Assembly (NCBI RefSeq): GCF_002234675.1
Contig: NC_019859.2
Span: 30,162,434-30,226,433 of the forward strand
Reading direction: 5' to 3'
DNA: 64,000 nt
Origin: Oryzias latipes
Lineage: Eukaryota; Chordata; Actinopteri; Beloniformes; Adrianichthyidae
A model generated the notes under the pieces. The model did no database searches. It saw nothing but the letters and a program-made list of their open reading frames with translations, and was not told the origin of the DNA. Position 1 is the stretch's first letter. Each line of letters opens with the position of its first letter. The position numbers and the translations under genes are program-made. Shown here one piece after another: positions 1 to 12,624 of the stretch.

Positions 1-1200
1 CTGTCCATGACAGACTTCTTTCTTTTTTTCCTCTAAAATGAGATGTTATAAATAACCTTTCGAGTTAATCTATGTCTGTATCATTATTCTATGCCACATG
101 TCATGTTATGAAAATGGTTTGGCAGCAAGTAACGATTAAATAATAGGGGCTCCTGGATCAACCCCTGAGGAACTCCACAGTTTGTACAAAGTTTTTTGTG
201 TGCGTTTAAGACTGGAATCAACATGGTGCCTGCCTTTACAGAACAATTTAAAGCAACAAGGAGCCTAAGATCCACAATCTGAGGATTCTGTCCAAATATG
301 AGGCTGTAAACTGGTTTTACACAGTTCAGTTTATAGATTAAAATCAATCTAAACCTATACTTTCTGTAAAGGAAAATCAAAATAGAAGAAAATGTTTGCT
401 GAGAAATAGTTCTAAATCCACACTAATGAAACATATTTGAATGAAAAAGTCAGTTTTTCATTAATATGTAGAAACTAACTTGCATGAAAGAGGCTTTAGC
501 ACCACATCAAAAGAAAAAAGCAGCATGTCCTTTTTTTGACATGAGCCAAACTGCAGTCAAGAACCTGAGCTTTATGGGAACCGCTTAGTTCAAACCTCCA
601 GAGCAGAGTTAAGAAATAAAAGTCAGATCCAGATCCACGGAAACATCAAAAGTTAATCACTTCTAAGTTGAGCAGTGCCCCACCTCTACTAAAAGTTTCA
701 TGCAAACCATCCATTAATATTTGAGCAGGTCAAACAAACATAACTTTGTTCTGTCGAGTAAATTAAAAATACAGATCCATGCTAAATAAAGACCCTTCCT
801 GATCTCAGTGACTTCAATTTTGGCTTGTTGGTTTTTGAATAATCTGGTTAACAAACGATTTTGTGATTGTACAGATCACCCCAGAGAGAATGAGGTAAAG
901 TTCATAAATGCAAGAGAAAGACAGTTTTGTTTACAAGTATCGTTACCTGATTGAGCCATAAAACTCAAGAATACTTGATCCCATAATGAATGAGGTGTTT
1001 ACTTACTAGATTTAGATCAATATGACCCAAAATTATTATTCTGAATGTAAAATTTTGGTAATGACATCTTTCTCTGGCTAAAATGATCAACTGAGTGTGT
1101 TAGCATGACATAACTTATTTTGGATCGATAAATGGGTTTATTTTCACAGAAAAGCTTATTAGTTTTGTTGTAGTAACATTTTTTTAAACTAGAGTCTAAT
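1..1200. other. Non-coding AT-rich DNA
   Basis: No supported exon or repeat was found. The reading frames here are short and lack splice context. It may be part of the large second intron of ccdc85a, whose next exon lies off the left edge. Confidence 0.5.
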
Positions 1201-1203
1201 CTG

Positions 1204-1500
1204 AAAGCATTCAGACTATTTATTGAATATTGGACATAAATGTAAACCATAAGCTCCCCATCGCAGGCATCTATTAGGAACAACATGTATTCCCATCAAA
1301 AATAGCATTTACCTAAAAACAGTCAATTACTGACTATGAATGTAAACACAAGCTTCCCAATCTAATAGGAACAAGTATACATTTTTAAAAATAAAGTTTA
1401 TCTAAAAACAGTCAGAAGAATATTGGACCGATACTAATAAACTCAAGTTATGCAAGTATTGGCCAATACCAATACTTCCACTGATATATCGCCCATCCCT
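1204..1500. repeat. Interspersed repeat, copy 1 (terminal GGGATGGGCGATAT motif at right end)
   Basis: The stretch 1204-1419 closely matches 15188-15377 in the same orientation, including the same 'reaching' blocks around GAATATTGGACATAA. The right end (1483-1500) reads as the reverse complement of AGGGATGGGCGATAT, and copy 2 begins with a similar AGGGATGGGCCGATA at 14931. This suggests a TIR DNA transposon of hAT type, with copy 1 lacking its left end and copy 2 lacking its right end. No target-site duplication could be found. Confidence 0.55.
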
Positions 1501-2233
1501 TATTAGATACATTCGAGGAAGCCAAATTTATCTTACTGAAATAATTAAAGGCAAGTGCCTGACTGAGGTAGAAGGAAGGAACGGCAAGGTGGAGCATGAG
1601 TGTCAGGAGTAACGCAAGCAAGCATGGATAAAAGCACAGACCCTCGTTGAAATAAATACTGCTGTACATCTTCCTTTGGTCTACACGGAATCCATGTTTA
1701 TGTGTGGTGCAGATTTTTGTGATTGCAGGGTCAAATCTGTCTTTTCAACACAATGTTGTCTCGTCAGGCAGCGTTCAAAGGCAGAGATTTCCAGAATGTT
1801 ATTGTTCACTCACCCAAAGCCTTCATATTCTAAAATATCAACACATGGGGAAAGTTTGGATATCAGAAAGACTTAACTTCTGTGTGTTTACCCTCACATT
1901 GCTTCAGTAGGCATTCGACTCTCACTCTCTAAGGAAAATTAAAAATTTAAGCAGAGATAAACTGCTGTTGTCCTATTTTAACATGCCCCTACCCATCACT
2001 CCACACTGGTGATGAATTATACAACAGACCAGGCATGCAATTGTGAGCAGAGAATACTACAAATAATCAGATCTCAAGTGGTTAGAAAACAAAGTTTTTT
2101 TTGTCAACCAAGATGGACGTTCACTCTTAAAACATCACACACAGAATGTCAACACTTAAACCTCCCACAAGCTTCCCAGAGGTGCTTAGCCTAGATGAGG
2201 GACATAACCCCTCCTGAGGATGCTGGGCCTTAC

Positions 2234-2573
2234 CCATAGACTGTAAAAACAATGGACAGCTCAACTCCTCCCTTCTCGGATTCCCAAGTAGGAAGTATCA
2301 TTGCTTCCTGATACGGGCGCCACCATGTTGAAAGCAGTCGACAGTGATTGGTCCGAGTTGCTCATCAGATCTGGCAACTACTGTCCCCATTGCCATAGAT
2401 ACGATGACCCAGAGCGACTCGGACCAATCACTGTCCACTGGTTTCAACATGGCGGCGTCCGTATCAGGAAGCAATGGTGAGGGATTTAGCATGATTTAGC
2501 GAGAGCTGGAGGTAAGGCATTTTCTATGGGTGACGTCACACCTCTACTCGTCCATTGTTTTTACAGTCTATGG
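2234..2573. mobile_element. Foldback (long inverted repeat) MITE-like element
   Basis: The ends are inverted copies of CCATAGACTGTAAAAACAAT. A second, inner pair of inverted arms (about 2300-2370 and 2410-2476) contains ATTGCTTCCTGATACG and its complement, and GATTGGTCCGAGT and its complement, so almost the whole 340 bp could fold into one hairpin. No transposase is encoded. The right terminus was later used as the target of the hAT MITE that follows, which duplicated its last eight bases. Confidence 0.75.
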
Positions 2574-2796
2574 CAGGGGTGGGCAATTCCAGGCCTCGAG
2601 GGCCGGTGTGTCTGCATGATTTCCAGATACTCTTGCCCTACTCATGGCTGATTACCTGGTTCAGGTGTGTCCAGCCAATAATCTTGCCCTACTCATGGCT
2701 GATTACCTGGTTCAGGTGTGTCCAGCCAATCAGAACATGCCAGAGCAGGGTATGCTGGAAAACATGCAGGACTGCGGCCCTCAGTGCCCACCTCTG
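2574..2796. mobile_element. hAT-type MITE with perfect 8-bp target-site duplication
   Basis: The left end CAGGGGTGGGCA and the reverse-complemented right end CAGAGGTGGGCA form hAT-type terminal inverted repeats. The flanks are identical 8-mers, GTCTATGG, at 2566-2573 and 2797-2804. Inside is a 51-bp tandem duplication (the word ATGGCTGATTACCTGG recurs at 2644 and 2695). The element is non-coding and sits in the right terminus of the foldback element. Confidence 0.88.
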
Positions 2797-2804
2797 GTCT
2801 ATGG

Positions 2805-5800
2805 TCTTACCCAGATGCTCCTATCAGTTGGACAAGTCCAGAATACCTCCAGACATCCAGGAACATCTGTAAAGTTAGGTTACCTGAAGCCAAACCCATT
2901 GTTGAGCAGAGCTTGCCTTGCTCCAGGTGCTCACCTGCAAGTCCCAACCTTGGGTTTGGCTTTAGAATGGGACTTGGGTGACTTCCATCTTTGCGACGTA
3001 GCAGACGCTGATCCCAAGAATCACTTCAGTTGTCCTTCACTCGGATCTCTATTGTTACTTGGCTACAAGACCATTTTACTCTTAGATTCAGACTAAATGT
3101 CATGTGAATGATGCTCCTGCTTCTAGTGGTGTAAAAATGTAAGGATGTAGAGTTTTACTAAAGGTGATTGCAGAAGATCAGGAGTCCTTAGAAAGATCAT
3201 GTTACAAAGTTATTACTTTGCTTTTTTCTCCTCAATAATGTGTGTTGAGATAGAGTGAACAAAGAAACAACAAAGGCCAGAACAGAGACAGAAGGAAGAC
3301 AGAAAAAAGGTCAAATTGAGACACAAGAAAGGTAGAATAGCAGACAAAAGCCAAATAAATACAGACTGAAGGCAAAGGAAAGGTGTAATGAAGGCAGCAG
3401 ACAGACAGAATAAAGATGGAAACAAGACAAAATGAAAGCAACAGGAAAGCGGGCCAAAGACAGGACAGATCAAAGGAATCGGACATTCAGAACAAAGACA
3501 GAGTAAAGGTGGAATGAAGAAAGAACAATGGCAGAAGAAAAGGAATTTCATTAAAAACAAACGTGAGAGTAGATGCCAATGTTTGATAATAAAGCTGAAC
3601 TTAAACAAATATTATTAACGTAAGTTTTCTATATCTATGGTATTTACTCTAATTCAGGGAAATGGTCTCACAACAGAAGTCTAAAATAGACATTTCAGTA
3701 AGTAATGGTCAGTCCTAGAATCACTGTATCATCATATTATTGGTATTGTGGGTTGTGTATTTCATGTGATAATATCTAGTTTTTTATCACTAGATTTCCT
3801 TCCATTCTCAAACATTTGATGGCAAAGCCTGGGTAAGGTGAACAGTGAAGGTGAACACTTATCAGGTGATGAACCAGATCCCAGATCCTTAAATAAATGT
3901 AAGATGTAGGAGCGAGCCCTTCCTTGTGACTTTGAGACTGACGGAGACTCCCTCGGGCTCCGTCCTGCCATCAACATGGCAGCCACTCAACTTCCATTTA
4001 CAGTAATTACCTGGCCTGGAAGGGTAATCCCCACCCCCCATCCCACCCCCGGCTCAGCAGGTCACACCCAAAGCGTGCCATGGAGGAGCAAAGGCTGGTC
4101 TCCAATCCATCAGCTCTTCGTTTTTACCCTACAACCGCAGCTACTGCAGAACATTTGTCATGTACCTCTGGGGCTTCTGCTGGAGTGAAGCAAGCCCACA
4201 ATAAACAGCTTCCTTCATAACTCAAACGGTGCTACTGTGAGACAAATGTTTGGGGGACAATAAAATATCTCAAAAAGATCCCAGATTTTGGTAGAAATAT
4301 GTTTTGCATTGCAAGATTATAACGGGAATCATATTCACAGTTCTGCCCTCTTTGTCCTTAATTTATCATCTGACATATTTCATCCTCAGTTTCTGCTGAT
4401 ATCTGCTGTCTTGGGGGTTCGGTGAGGAGTGCAGGACGGGAGAACCGTCTGCAAAAAGAAGACATAAAGGACTGGTTACTCCATGCAGCAAGAGCCACAT
4501 CTGAGAGAGGAAGCTGGCGGCAGCTTGATTAAAAAAGACAATGATATGCACTGGGGGCAGATAAACAAAATGCCTAATCATGCGCTCCTCAGCTAATGAA
4601 TGCTTTGATGGTCTTCTTTAGGCGGCATGTTGGGATAATTGGTCTCAGCTTTAATTTCAAATTCAAACGTCACGATGACATTTAGAAGGAACATTTCCCC
4701 TCTGCTGGATCACAACTAAGGCACTGAGAATGACTTGAGAATCTCGGAGGGAGGCTCATCCATTTGTTGAACAAATATTTGTTCAAGTAGGTTCAACTGA
4801 GGAATATTACATACAGTCATGGGAAAAGTCATGTGTTTTATGAGATGATTGTATTTGAGGATAAACTGATTCACAGATGATGAAGACATGAGGCTACATG
4901 TCCGATTGGGTCGACTGACGCTACATCACACCACTTTGGGAAGTTTCTGAAATAATTCGACGCTGTAGCGGTTCATGTGAGGCTGATAGTGATACTGAGA
5001 ATCCTTTAGCCCCAAGCAGCTGTGACAAACACTTGAACGCCAGCATGTTGCTCAGGCTTTGAGGCTTTCTGTCTGTTGCCTTGTCGCCTCGGCAGATTGG
5101 CGAGGAAGATGAAGTCAGAGAGGAATCGGACAAAGAGGGGAAGAATATAACCAGTAATCCACTCAAAAACTTCCTCAACCTCATTTGTTGATCCCGGCCT
5201 GGCAAACACCGCATCTTCCATCTCCTGCTGGAGAGGAATTCAGAGTTCTCTCTCTGTCCGACAGCTGGCCGTGCAGAGTGGCAGCCAATTAGGATGAAAA
5301 GTGAGAGGAAGACACAGAAGAAAAGAAGGAGAAAAAAAGCAGCTTCCATTGTGAGACTGAAGAGGAAGAACATTATCTAAGAGCCCTGCTTCAATGAAGG
5401 TTTCCTGTTACACTGACAGCACTTCCAAAGAAAGCCAGAGGAGCTGCAGAGGCTGAGCTCATCCCACAACCCAAAGATCCACGGATGCTGCTAGTTAGAG
5501 GATGGACCACCATTCATGGTCTAGGATGGAAAGTCGTGCACATATGTGAAGGCTGAAATAGTAAACAGAATTGGGAGAAGGTTGAACAGCATGCTTCTCA
5601 AAAAACATGAACTTTCTTCTGGTTAAAGAATTGACCAATGTGTCAAATAATATCCCATTGCTGTTTTTTTTTATTATTACAGAAAATCAATTCAATGAAA
5701 GCATGTATGTTCATATATAGATGGCAAAGATGCTCAATTACAGTAGGTTTCTAAAACAAAAAGATTAAAAGTTGATTCACATTTCTTTATTCCGTCCCTC

Positions 5801-6040
5801 TAAATTATTTGTAGGCAGCCACTGGTTTTTTTAGTTCTTTAAATGAAAAACACTTACAAATCATGAAAACATTTGATCAAGATTCATACTTGTAGTTTAA
5901 AACTCTGAAAGCATGAATCCAAAACAAAAGTATGTTGTTGAGATTATATATTCTTAAATGTACGTGTGTTGACCGATCCGGATACCAAATATCTGAACTT
6001 TTGTCTTTCTTTATTTAAGACTAGCCCTAAATAAGAATGC
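2805..6040. other. Non-coding DNA
   Basis: No exon supported. The one notable part is 3225-3560, where the plus strand is strongly purine/A-rich with degenerate repeats of ACAGACAGAATAAAG type. This makes artefactual Phe/Leu/Ser-rich frames on the minus strand. The rest shows no recognised element. Confidence 0.5.
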
Positions 6041-6043
6041 CAC

Positions 6044-6167
6044 CCACTTCACACACACACACACCCCTCCCGGCCCCCATGCTCGAAAGCAGCATCAGTG
6101 CTGCTTTCCAGACATTGGAAACATCTCCAACTGCAAGGGTGTTAGCAGAAACTTTCAAATTGACTGA

Positions 6168-6200
<33 letters not shown>

Positions 6201-6220
6201 GGGGGGGGGGGGGGGGGGCA
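6044..6220. repeat. Microsatellite cluster: (CA)n, (GT)n, poly-T and poly-G
   Basis: A short CA run near 6049-6063 is followed by a GT run near 6171-6185, a T run, and an 18-base G run near 6201-6218. Homopolymer lengths in an assembly are unreliable. Confidence 0.85.
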
Positions 6221-6224
6221 ATCA

Positions 6225-7690
6225 TAGGCTGATTTCTAAATTCTTCCAAAAGACTAAAACATGCTCTTAAATACTTTACATTCCCCAGCATCGCTGGTTT
6301 CTTTCCTGTTAGCCGCACATTTCTTCCCTTGTTCTGTTGAGGACAAAAATCTCACAAGCCTGACCTGGAACCTGGAGCTGAGTTTGTGGCCCCCGGCTCC
6401 AGCCAGAGGAGGCTTCTCTCATGAAGCTGAACACGTCAGCATCCACAGACGTAACCCTTATATAATGCGGGTAACTAAATAACCCAGCATTAATGGTACG
6501 TGGACTGTTGTTCTATTGGATCTTTCCAACTGAACTGATGAAAAACATCATCTCTGTCATCCAATTATAGCTGACAATCACTGATGTAATAGTCATTTTG
6601 CCTTTAGCTAAATCCCTTTGTAAGAATTGAGATCCCACTTAAAGATCAATGTTAAGGGCTCCTCTCTCATGAATGTGAGCTTTCTCTGTGCTTTGGTGTT
6701 TACTGCACGATGAATGGCGTCACGAGGGCAAAATGTCCCCTCACGCAGCATTCATGCAGCTGATAAGCAGAACTGGTGATTTCCTAAAGCAGAAAACACG
6801 ATTAAGTCTCGTTTCACTGAAAAAAAAGTCCCCCTTCACTGATGAGATGCGCAGGCTTAGAGAACATTCACCCCTCCAGTCTGGGTCAGGAGACTGCAGT
6901 GCTCATGGCTGATTAGAGGGAATTTATCTCCGGGAAAGACAGATGCTGTTAATCTGAGTCAGCACTGAATTTAAAGGACCCTAAAGAAGGTTGTTTATGC
7001 CTCGACACTCACGCTGTAATCAGGCCATCTTTTGGACCTGGCCTTGGACCGTGTTCCTGAAGATTAAAGTCTATAGGATTCAGTGTCACTGGCAAAGTCA
7101 TCATTTTTGTTACAGACATAAGAGTTTATGGTTACATTTGTTTTGGTTTTTGCGAAATAGTAAATTCTGGGTGGGTTTTCCTCCTGTTGTGTGTTTGCAA
7201 TAGAAAAACCCTATATCTTCCCAAATCTATTTGCTTAATGTCCAGCTATCCTAATCAATAAATGAAGAAGTGAGCAAACAGGTGACATTTCACTGAGAGA
7301 CAAGTACCTGTTTTATTTTTGTTAATTCTTTTTTTATAAAATGGGTTTGATGGAGACGAAGAGCAGGTCGGCAGAAACGTAAAACATTTCATTCCTGAAT
7401 GTTAACATGAGAATTGGACAGATTGGTGAACAATGAACTGAACTGAACAGCTGTAAATGATTTCAGGCGTGCTCATTCCACAGAGGAGCAGCACATAACA
7501 GGAGTAGAACCCACCCTGAACAGAAAATATCAAATAAAACATGATTAAAAAACCCAAAGAGCAAAATAAAAAGGCACCAATTCTCACAAGAGCTGAAAAA
7601 CAGGAACAATTTCTGATGTTTTACCTTTGGCACACAAAAGAACACATATTTTATTAAAAATATGGGTTATTTTTCAGAGTTATTTTCCAA
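6225..7690. other. Non-coding DNA
   Basis: I see no supported exon, structural RNA or repeat in this stretch. Confidence 0.45.
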
Positions 7691-7694
7691 CCAG

Positions 7695-8096
7695 GTAGTA
7701 AGACGACTCAATTTTTGAGGCTCCGCCTCGGCCTCAGCAGCGTGTCTGCATTTCGCCCACGCAAAAGAAACAACATCCAAACTTTTCCAGAGATGGATGT
7801 GCATATTGTGCATATTAAAAAAAAAGGCATTTTTGTCAATCACCGCTTGCTCCGTGGAGAAAGTGTGTGTTTGTGTTAGCCTGGGGGCGGTGCTGGCAGT
7901 GGAAGGGGCGGTTCACCACCGGACTACGTCAGCTCGTTTTCGTGGATTGGGAGGGGCTCAGAGAGCAGGTTTTTAGAGGAATGCTCAGAAATGCGTAAAC
8001 AGATCAAAATACCACTTTGGGGATGTTTCTCGTGAGATATAAACATTATAATACACTTAAAAGCTCCAAAAAAGTTGATTTTGTATGGTATATGCT
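7695..8096 (-). repeat. Interspersed repeat family A, copy 1
   Basis: Read on the minus strand, this stretch aligns over about 350 bp with 52765-53130 on the plus strand. Shared landmarks include CCCCAAAG-GGTATTTTGATC, CACGAAAACG and CCAGCACCGCCCCC in the same order. No coding capacity. Its end is interrupted by the hAT element at 8105. Confidence 0.7.
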
Positions 8097-8104
8097 CTCT
8101 AAAC

Positions 8105-8863
8105 CAGTGTTTTTCAACCAGTGTGCCGCGTCAAACTAGTGTACCATGGGAGATGGTCAAGTGTGCCATGAGAAATTTCCCTCATTAACTGATCTAAAAA
8201 CATTTTCCATCTCCAGGAAATCAGCTCTTTGTTCATCCAAACAGGCCCTGATAAAACACTGAGTAGTTAGGAATATAAAAGATCTTAAAATTACTTTTTC
8301 TTTGTGTTTATTTAATTCTACTAAAGACATTTTGATGAGAATGACGGTACCGCGATTTAGCTGCAGCTATGACAGTTTGCAGAAAAGTCCCGCCCCTTCA
8401 ACAGTCTCCGCCAATCATTCTTGAAGGCTTAATCACATGTCATCAGTCTGACCAATCAGAAGTGGTTAAAGTCTTCACTTCCTTGTTCTTAATTCTGCTG
8501 ATAAAGTCGCTCAGTTCTAACAAAAATACCAGCTAAAGCTCGTCTTTAGCGGTGTAGCTTTCCATAGAGCCCGGTGTCAGACCGTGGAACAAGTGAACAA
8601 AACAATGAAGCTCAGAGACGCGAGTCTTTCTGCAATTTTTCGGCAGTATTCACACCACATCTCCCATGATGCATTGGCTTAAAGGGCCAGTGTCCCAGCG
8701 CACAATTAGTTGTCCTTGTGAAACATCTTGAAGCCACAACTGGGCTGTCGATCAATTCAGACCATGAATTTCTGCTTTTGTTTTTTTCTTGGATGCTGGT
8801 GTGCCGCGGGATTTTTGTCAAGGTTAAAGTGTGCCGTGGCTCAAAAATGGTTGAAAAACACTG
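8105..8863. mobile_element. Non-autonomous hAT transposon, copy 1 (759 bp)
   Basis: The left end CAGTGTTTTTCAACC and the reverse-complemented right end CAGTGTTTTTCAACC are perfect terminal inverted repeats of hAT type. The flanks are identical 8-mers, CTCTAAAC, at 8097-8104 and 8864-8871, the hallmark of hAT insertion. The body matches the second copy at 20160-20950 through most of its length. No open transposase frame is present, so it would depend on enzyme in trans. Confidence 0.93.
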
Positions 8864-8883
8864 CTCTAAACAAAGGAAAATAT

Positions 8884-9060
8884 CCATCCATCAACTTTCC
8901 AAACCCGTTTAATCCCTTTTATGGTCACAGGGTTGCTGGAGCCCATCATAGCTAGGCAAAAACAGAGCACACATTAGGTCACCAGACCATTGCAGGGCCA
9001 CATAAGCACACACATGCAAATTCATACCTAGGGACAAGGGAAAATATGCCAAATTCATTA
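8884..9060 (+). repeat. Dispersed fish repeat (GGTTGCTGGAGCC family), fragment 1
   Basis: It shares the ordered words TCCATCCATCAACTTTCCAAACC, GTTTAATCCCTTTT, GGGTTGCTGGAGCC and CACACATGCAAATTC-like parts with fragments at 33560 and 59797. It looks like the 3' tail of a SINE or LINE common in teleosts; the exact family was not identified. Confidence 0.6.
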
Positions 9061-11550
9061 TACTGCATGTTGTCTGTAAATAAGTCATCACTTAGTGAAG
9101 TGCTCTCTGTTCAGAAATGCTGTACCAAATCAAACGTGATGAGGTATTGGATCAGAAATTCAATATTTTTTAAATGAAATGCAAAGGGAACCCTCTGAAC
9201 TCTGCTTCAAATAGTCTGCAGTTTGTCAGCATGTTATGAGTCAGTGAGTGGGCTGTGGCTAAAAATTCAGTGTGAAGAAGGGATCCCCTTTATCCTTGAA
9301 CAGATTTGGATCACTTCAGTTCAAATGGGTCATCTGTGGTTTGGCTGTAAGGAAAGCAAACGCTGACCCTGAATAAGTCATTTTTACACACATCTAAATC
9401 ACATGCTGGCATGCAAGCGCATGGAACATGAAATATTACTGTGCAAAAGGCTTAGGGGATAATCCATGTGAGGGAAGTGTACAACATCATCACAGGAATT
9501 TAATTCCATCTTCCTCCAAAAAGAGGATGAGGCAGGAAGGCTGGATCAATGAAAAGCACACATGAAATGATCCTCAATCTGTTCCCTGTAGTTTTTTTTT
9601 TTTTAACCACACAAACTATCATCTGTAATCCTTGACCTTCACTGGACCTCAGAGGTTTTGGGGGAGTTACAGTGGATGTGAGCGTCATCAAGTGAAAATG
9701 ACATTTGGGTTTTCCTTTTCTGTTACTGATAGAAAATCACAATCACATCATGCCACTGAAGTGCTGAAGATGCTAGGAAGTGATCATAAAAGCATATATC
9801 AGTCGACAATCTCCCGAAAAACCACAAAAGCTTCATGAAAATTTCATGGTGCCGGTTAAGGGCTGTTAGGTTTTACATTTCACTCCGAGCCTTTCCAACA
9901 GTTATGCCACAGTTGGCAAACAACTAAGCCCGAGGTCCAGCGAGTGTCCAGTGCACGCACGACATTTCCAGTTAAGGATTTGGAGGCTTTAAAGTGTTGT
10001 GGCTCTCACAGCCCTCATTTAGGTCTCAGTTTACATAAAGAGGGAGCTTTCTTAGAGCTGCAGGGCACACAGGCTGCTTCCATAGAAACAGAGTGACGAT
10101 CCAAATCAAAGTAGAAGTTCTCTTTATTATAATCCGACACGATCCATACGGATTATAGAAGGGCTAAAGGTAGCGTGTTTACTACCAGGCTATCATTTCT
10201 GATGCTGTACTGCAGTTCTTAAAAAAACTCTGGTTAGTTAACATTTGATTTCAAAACTGTGCCACAAACAGCTCTGTATTCAATGACATCTGATTGTGCG
10301 CTGTCTCCGACATGCTGCTATGATGAGATTGAAAGTCAAATTCAGGTATTAGAGCTTCTGCACCATCTTCAAAGCCAACAAACATCCAACTTTACAGCTT
10401 TAGAGAACTTCAAATTTGCAAAGACATTGTGTTCAATGTCTTTGCAAATTTGCATGTAAGGTCTCAATAATGTCTTTGATTCAATTCTGTCCTTCAGAAC
10501 AACTAAACATGACAATCTAAACTTTCCTGCTGTTTTATTATGACACTTTATTGTGTTTAATAGTGATTTACATTTTCATTTGTCTGTGATTATGGACAAT
10601 ATTTGTCTTTTGTAAAAACTGAAAGTTCTAACAATCTCTGCTTGACAAAAAGCTAACCTGAAGAGAAGCCTTTGTTTTTTGATAAGCCAAAATGGGGAGT
10701 ACTGACGAAAATTAAGACAAAAAGTTGCAAGACCGTCTGGAAATTTGCTCCAAGGATGCAAACCTTGGAGGAAATTTAATTCCACCTTTTTCCAAAGAGG
10801 TGGAAAGTAGATTGATGCTGAGCTAAAATAAGTTTCAGTTATTTAGGAAGGAAATACCATTTAAAGAAACAATCTACATGCGACTTTTGTCAAAAGAAAA
10901 GGATTTTGTCTTTTTATAGAAATGTATGTGTTATTTGCAAATTATACAGGAAGTAGCAGCATATTGTTCAGTCAATTAAGAAAAGAATTTCTTAAATTTG
11001 GAATGTGGTTTGTTAATTGGAACTGCTTTTGGATTTCAGTTGTGATTTCACAAAGTCTCACCCCTAAAATGACCGTTTCTGCAGATGGATGCTCCTCCCT
11101 TATAAGCTTCACCATAGCTTTAGTCCATTTCAGCTCAGAGTTGTTCCACCAACATTCTCTCCTGAAGCTTTAGTATATTCCACACCTCTGTCTTCAAATG
11201 GGTATGCATGATTTTAACATTTGTAGATATGCAAAATTTCCAAATCCTTATTTTGTTTACTGGTATCGAGATCCAATCTGTAACCCATCCACTCCGACAC
11301 GTTTGGTTTGCAAGGCCAGAAATCTCAGCAAGGATTTCCATAACTCCCTCTTTCCAACCCCCTCATCCAGCTCTTCTGGGAAGAGAACTCTTTTTTTTTT
11401 TTTTCTAAAATCCAAACTCCCCAGCTTCAAACTCAGCCATGTTGCAAAAGGTCACTTCTTTTATTATTTTTTTCCTTGTCTTGTCAAACAGCTGAGCAAG
11501 CAGATCAGAGACGAAGGCCTCTTGTGTTAGACAGATTTTACTGTTACAGT
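9061..11550. other. Non-coding DNA
   Basis: No exon supported. A small perfect inverted repeat lies at about 10130-10158 (TATAATCCG ... CGGATTATA); it is too short to assign. Homopolymer runs occur at 9590-9604 and 11391-11404. Confidence 0.45.
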
Positions 11551-12069
11551 CAGAGGCGTTTCAGGCTAGTTAGTCGCCCTGGGTGAAACAAAATATTTTT
11601 TTACTTTATAATTTAAAAAAAAGTAAAACACACTTGTATAGTTGAATTTACACTTATGTTATAGTGTGTAATCAGTTGTGTTTTCTTCTTGAAGGCTAGC
11701 TGACTTCTAGTAAAAATTGTCACATTTTTTAGTTCTTTTTTTTCTTGAGCAGAAAATTTCCAACGGCTTCATTAATGAACATCAATGGAAACTAAAGGAC
11801 ATATTCTTCTTTATTTTGTGCTTAAGTGTCACATGAAACTGATGTGAAACTATTGTGTACATTGCATCTGTAGCATTGACTGTATATGAGAAAGTCAGAG
11901 AAGCTTAGATGAAATCAGATGAAACAGATGAAATCCATCAATAAGCTAATTAACAAGACTAGTCTAATTAAGTGCAAACCTTCATTTGTCGGGATCGGTG
12001 TGGACACAATATGCAGGACGCAGAAAGATCAGAATCAAAGGTTCCTTTTGTTAAGTATTGTTAGTAGTG

Positions 12070-12111
12070 TTTGGACCGAACCGGACCGGACCGGACCGGA
12101 CCGGACCGGAC
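12070..12111. repeat. (CCGGA)n pentanucleotide tandem repeat
   Basis: About eight consecutive copies of the 5-mer CCGGA, starting imperfectly as CCGAA. It is non-coding. Confidence 0.9.
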
Positions 12112-12598
12112 CTAAAGCCAGATGCTGTTAGCTGACAAACAAAACAATCCGGCAACAAATGCAAGGAAGACGCAGATTATAAAACAGGGGGAGTGATTAA
12201 CCAAGAACAAACAGGTAATAACAGGTAATAACACTGAGGGAGAATTACACTGGGAGGGAGAAGTCAAGACACCTGAAATGAGAGGACAACAGGAAGTAAC
12301 AAATAAACCAAAATAAAAGCAGAAAAACCCATCCTGGCCCAAATACCTTAAATCATTAGCCATGTGGCAAATGTTGCTCCAAATTTAACTCACAGTGATG
12401 CAGACTCGTTTCTATTTTTCTTTTCTTTAACTTTTCATAAAATCCAGTAAACCCAATAAAGTATATTAATTTTATTGATGACAACTACTTTTTATTTGGA
12501 AGCAGCAGTTAGTTTGTTGCGGGGTCTGGATTCATAAGCTGTCACTCAAGGCCCTATCCCCCGCCTCTCTACCTGTTCACAGCCTCTGGAACTGCGAA

Positions 12599-12624
12599 CC
12601 CCCCCCCCCCCCCCCCCCCCCCCC
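12599..12624. repeat. Poly-C tract
   Basis: About 26 consecutive C residues; a matching run of 22 G follows at 12751-12772. Lengths are likely inaccurate in assembly. Confidence 0.9.
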
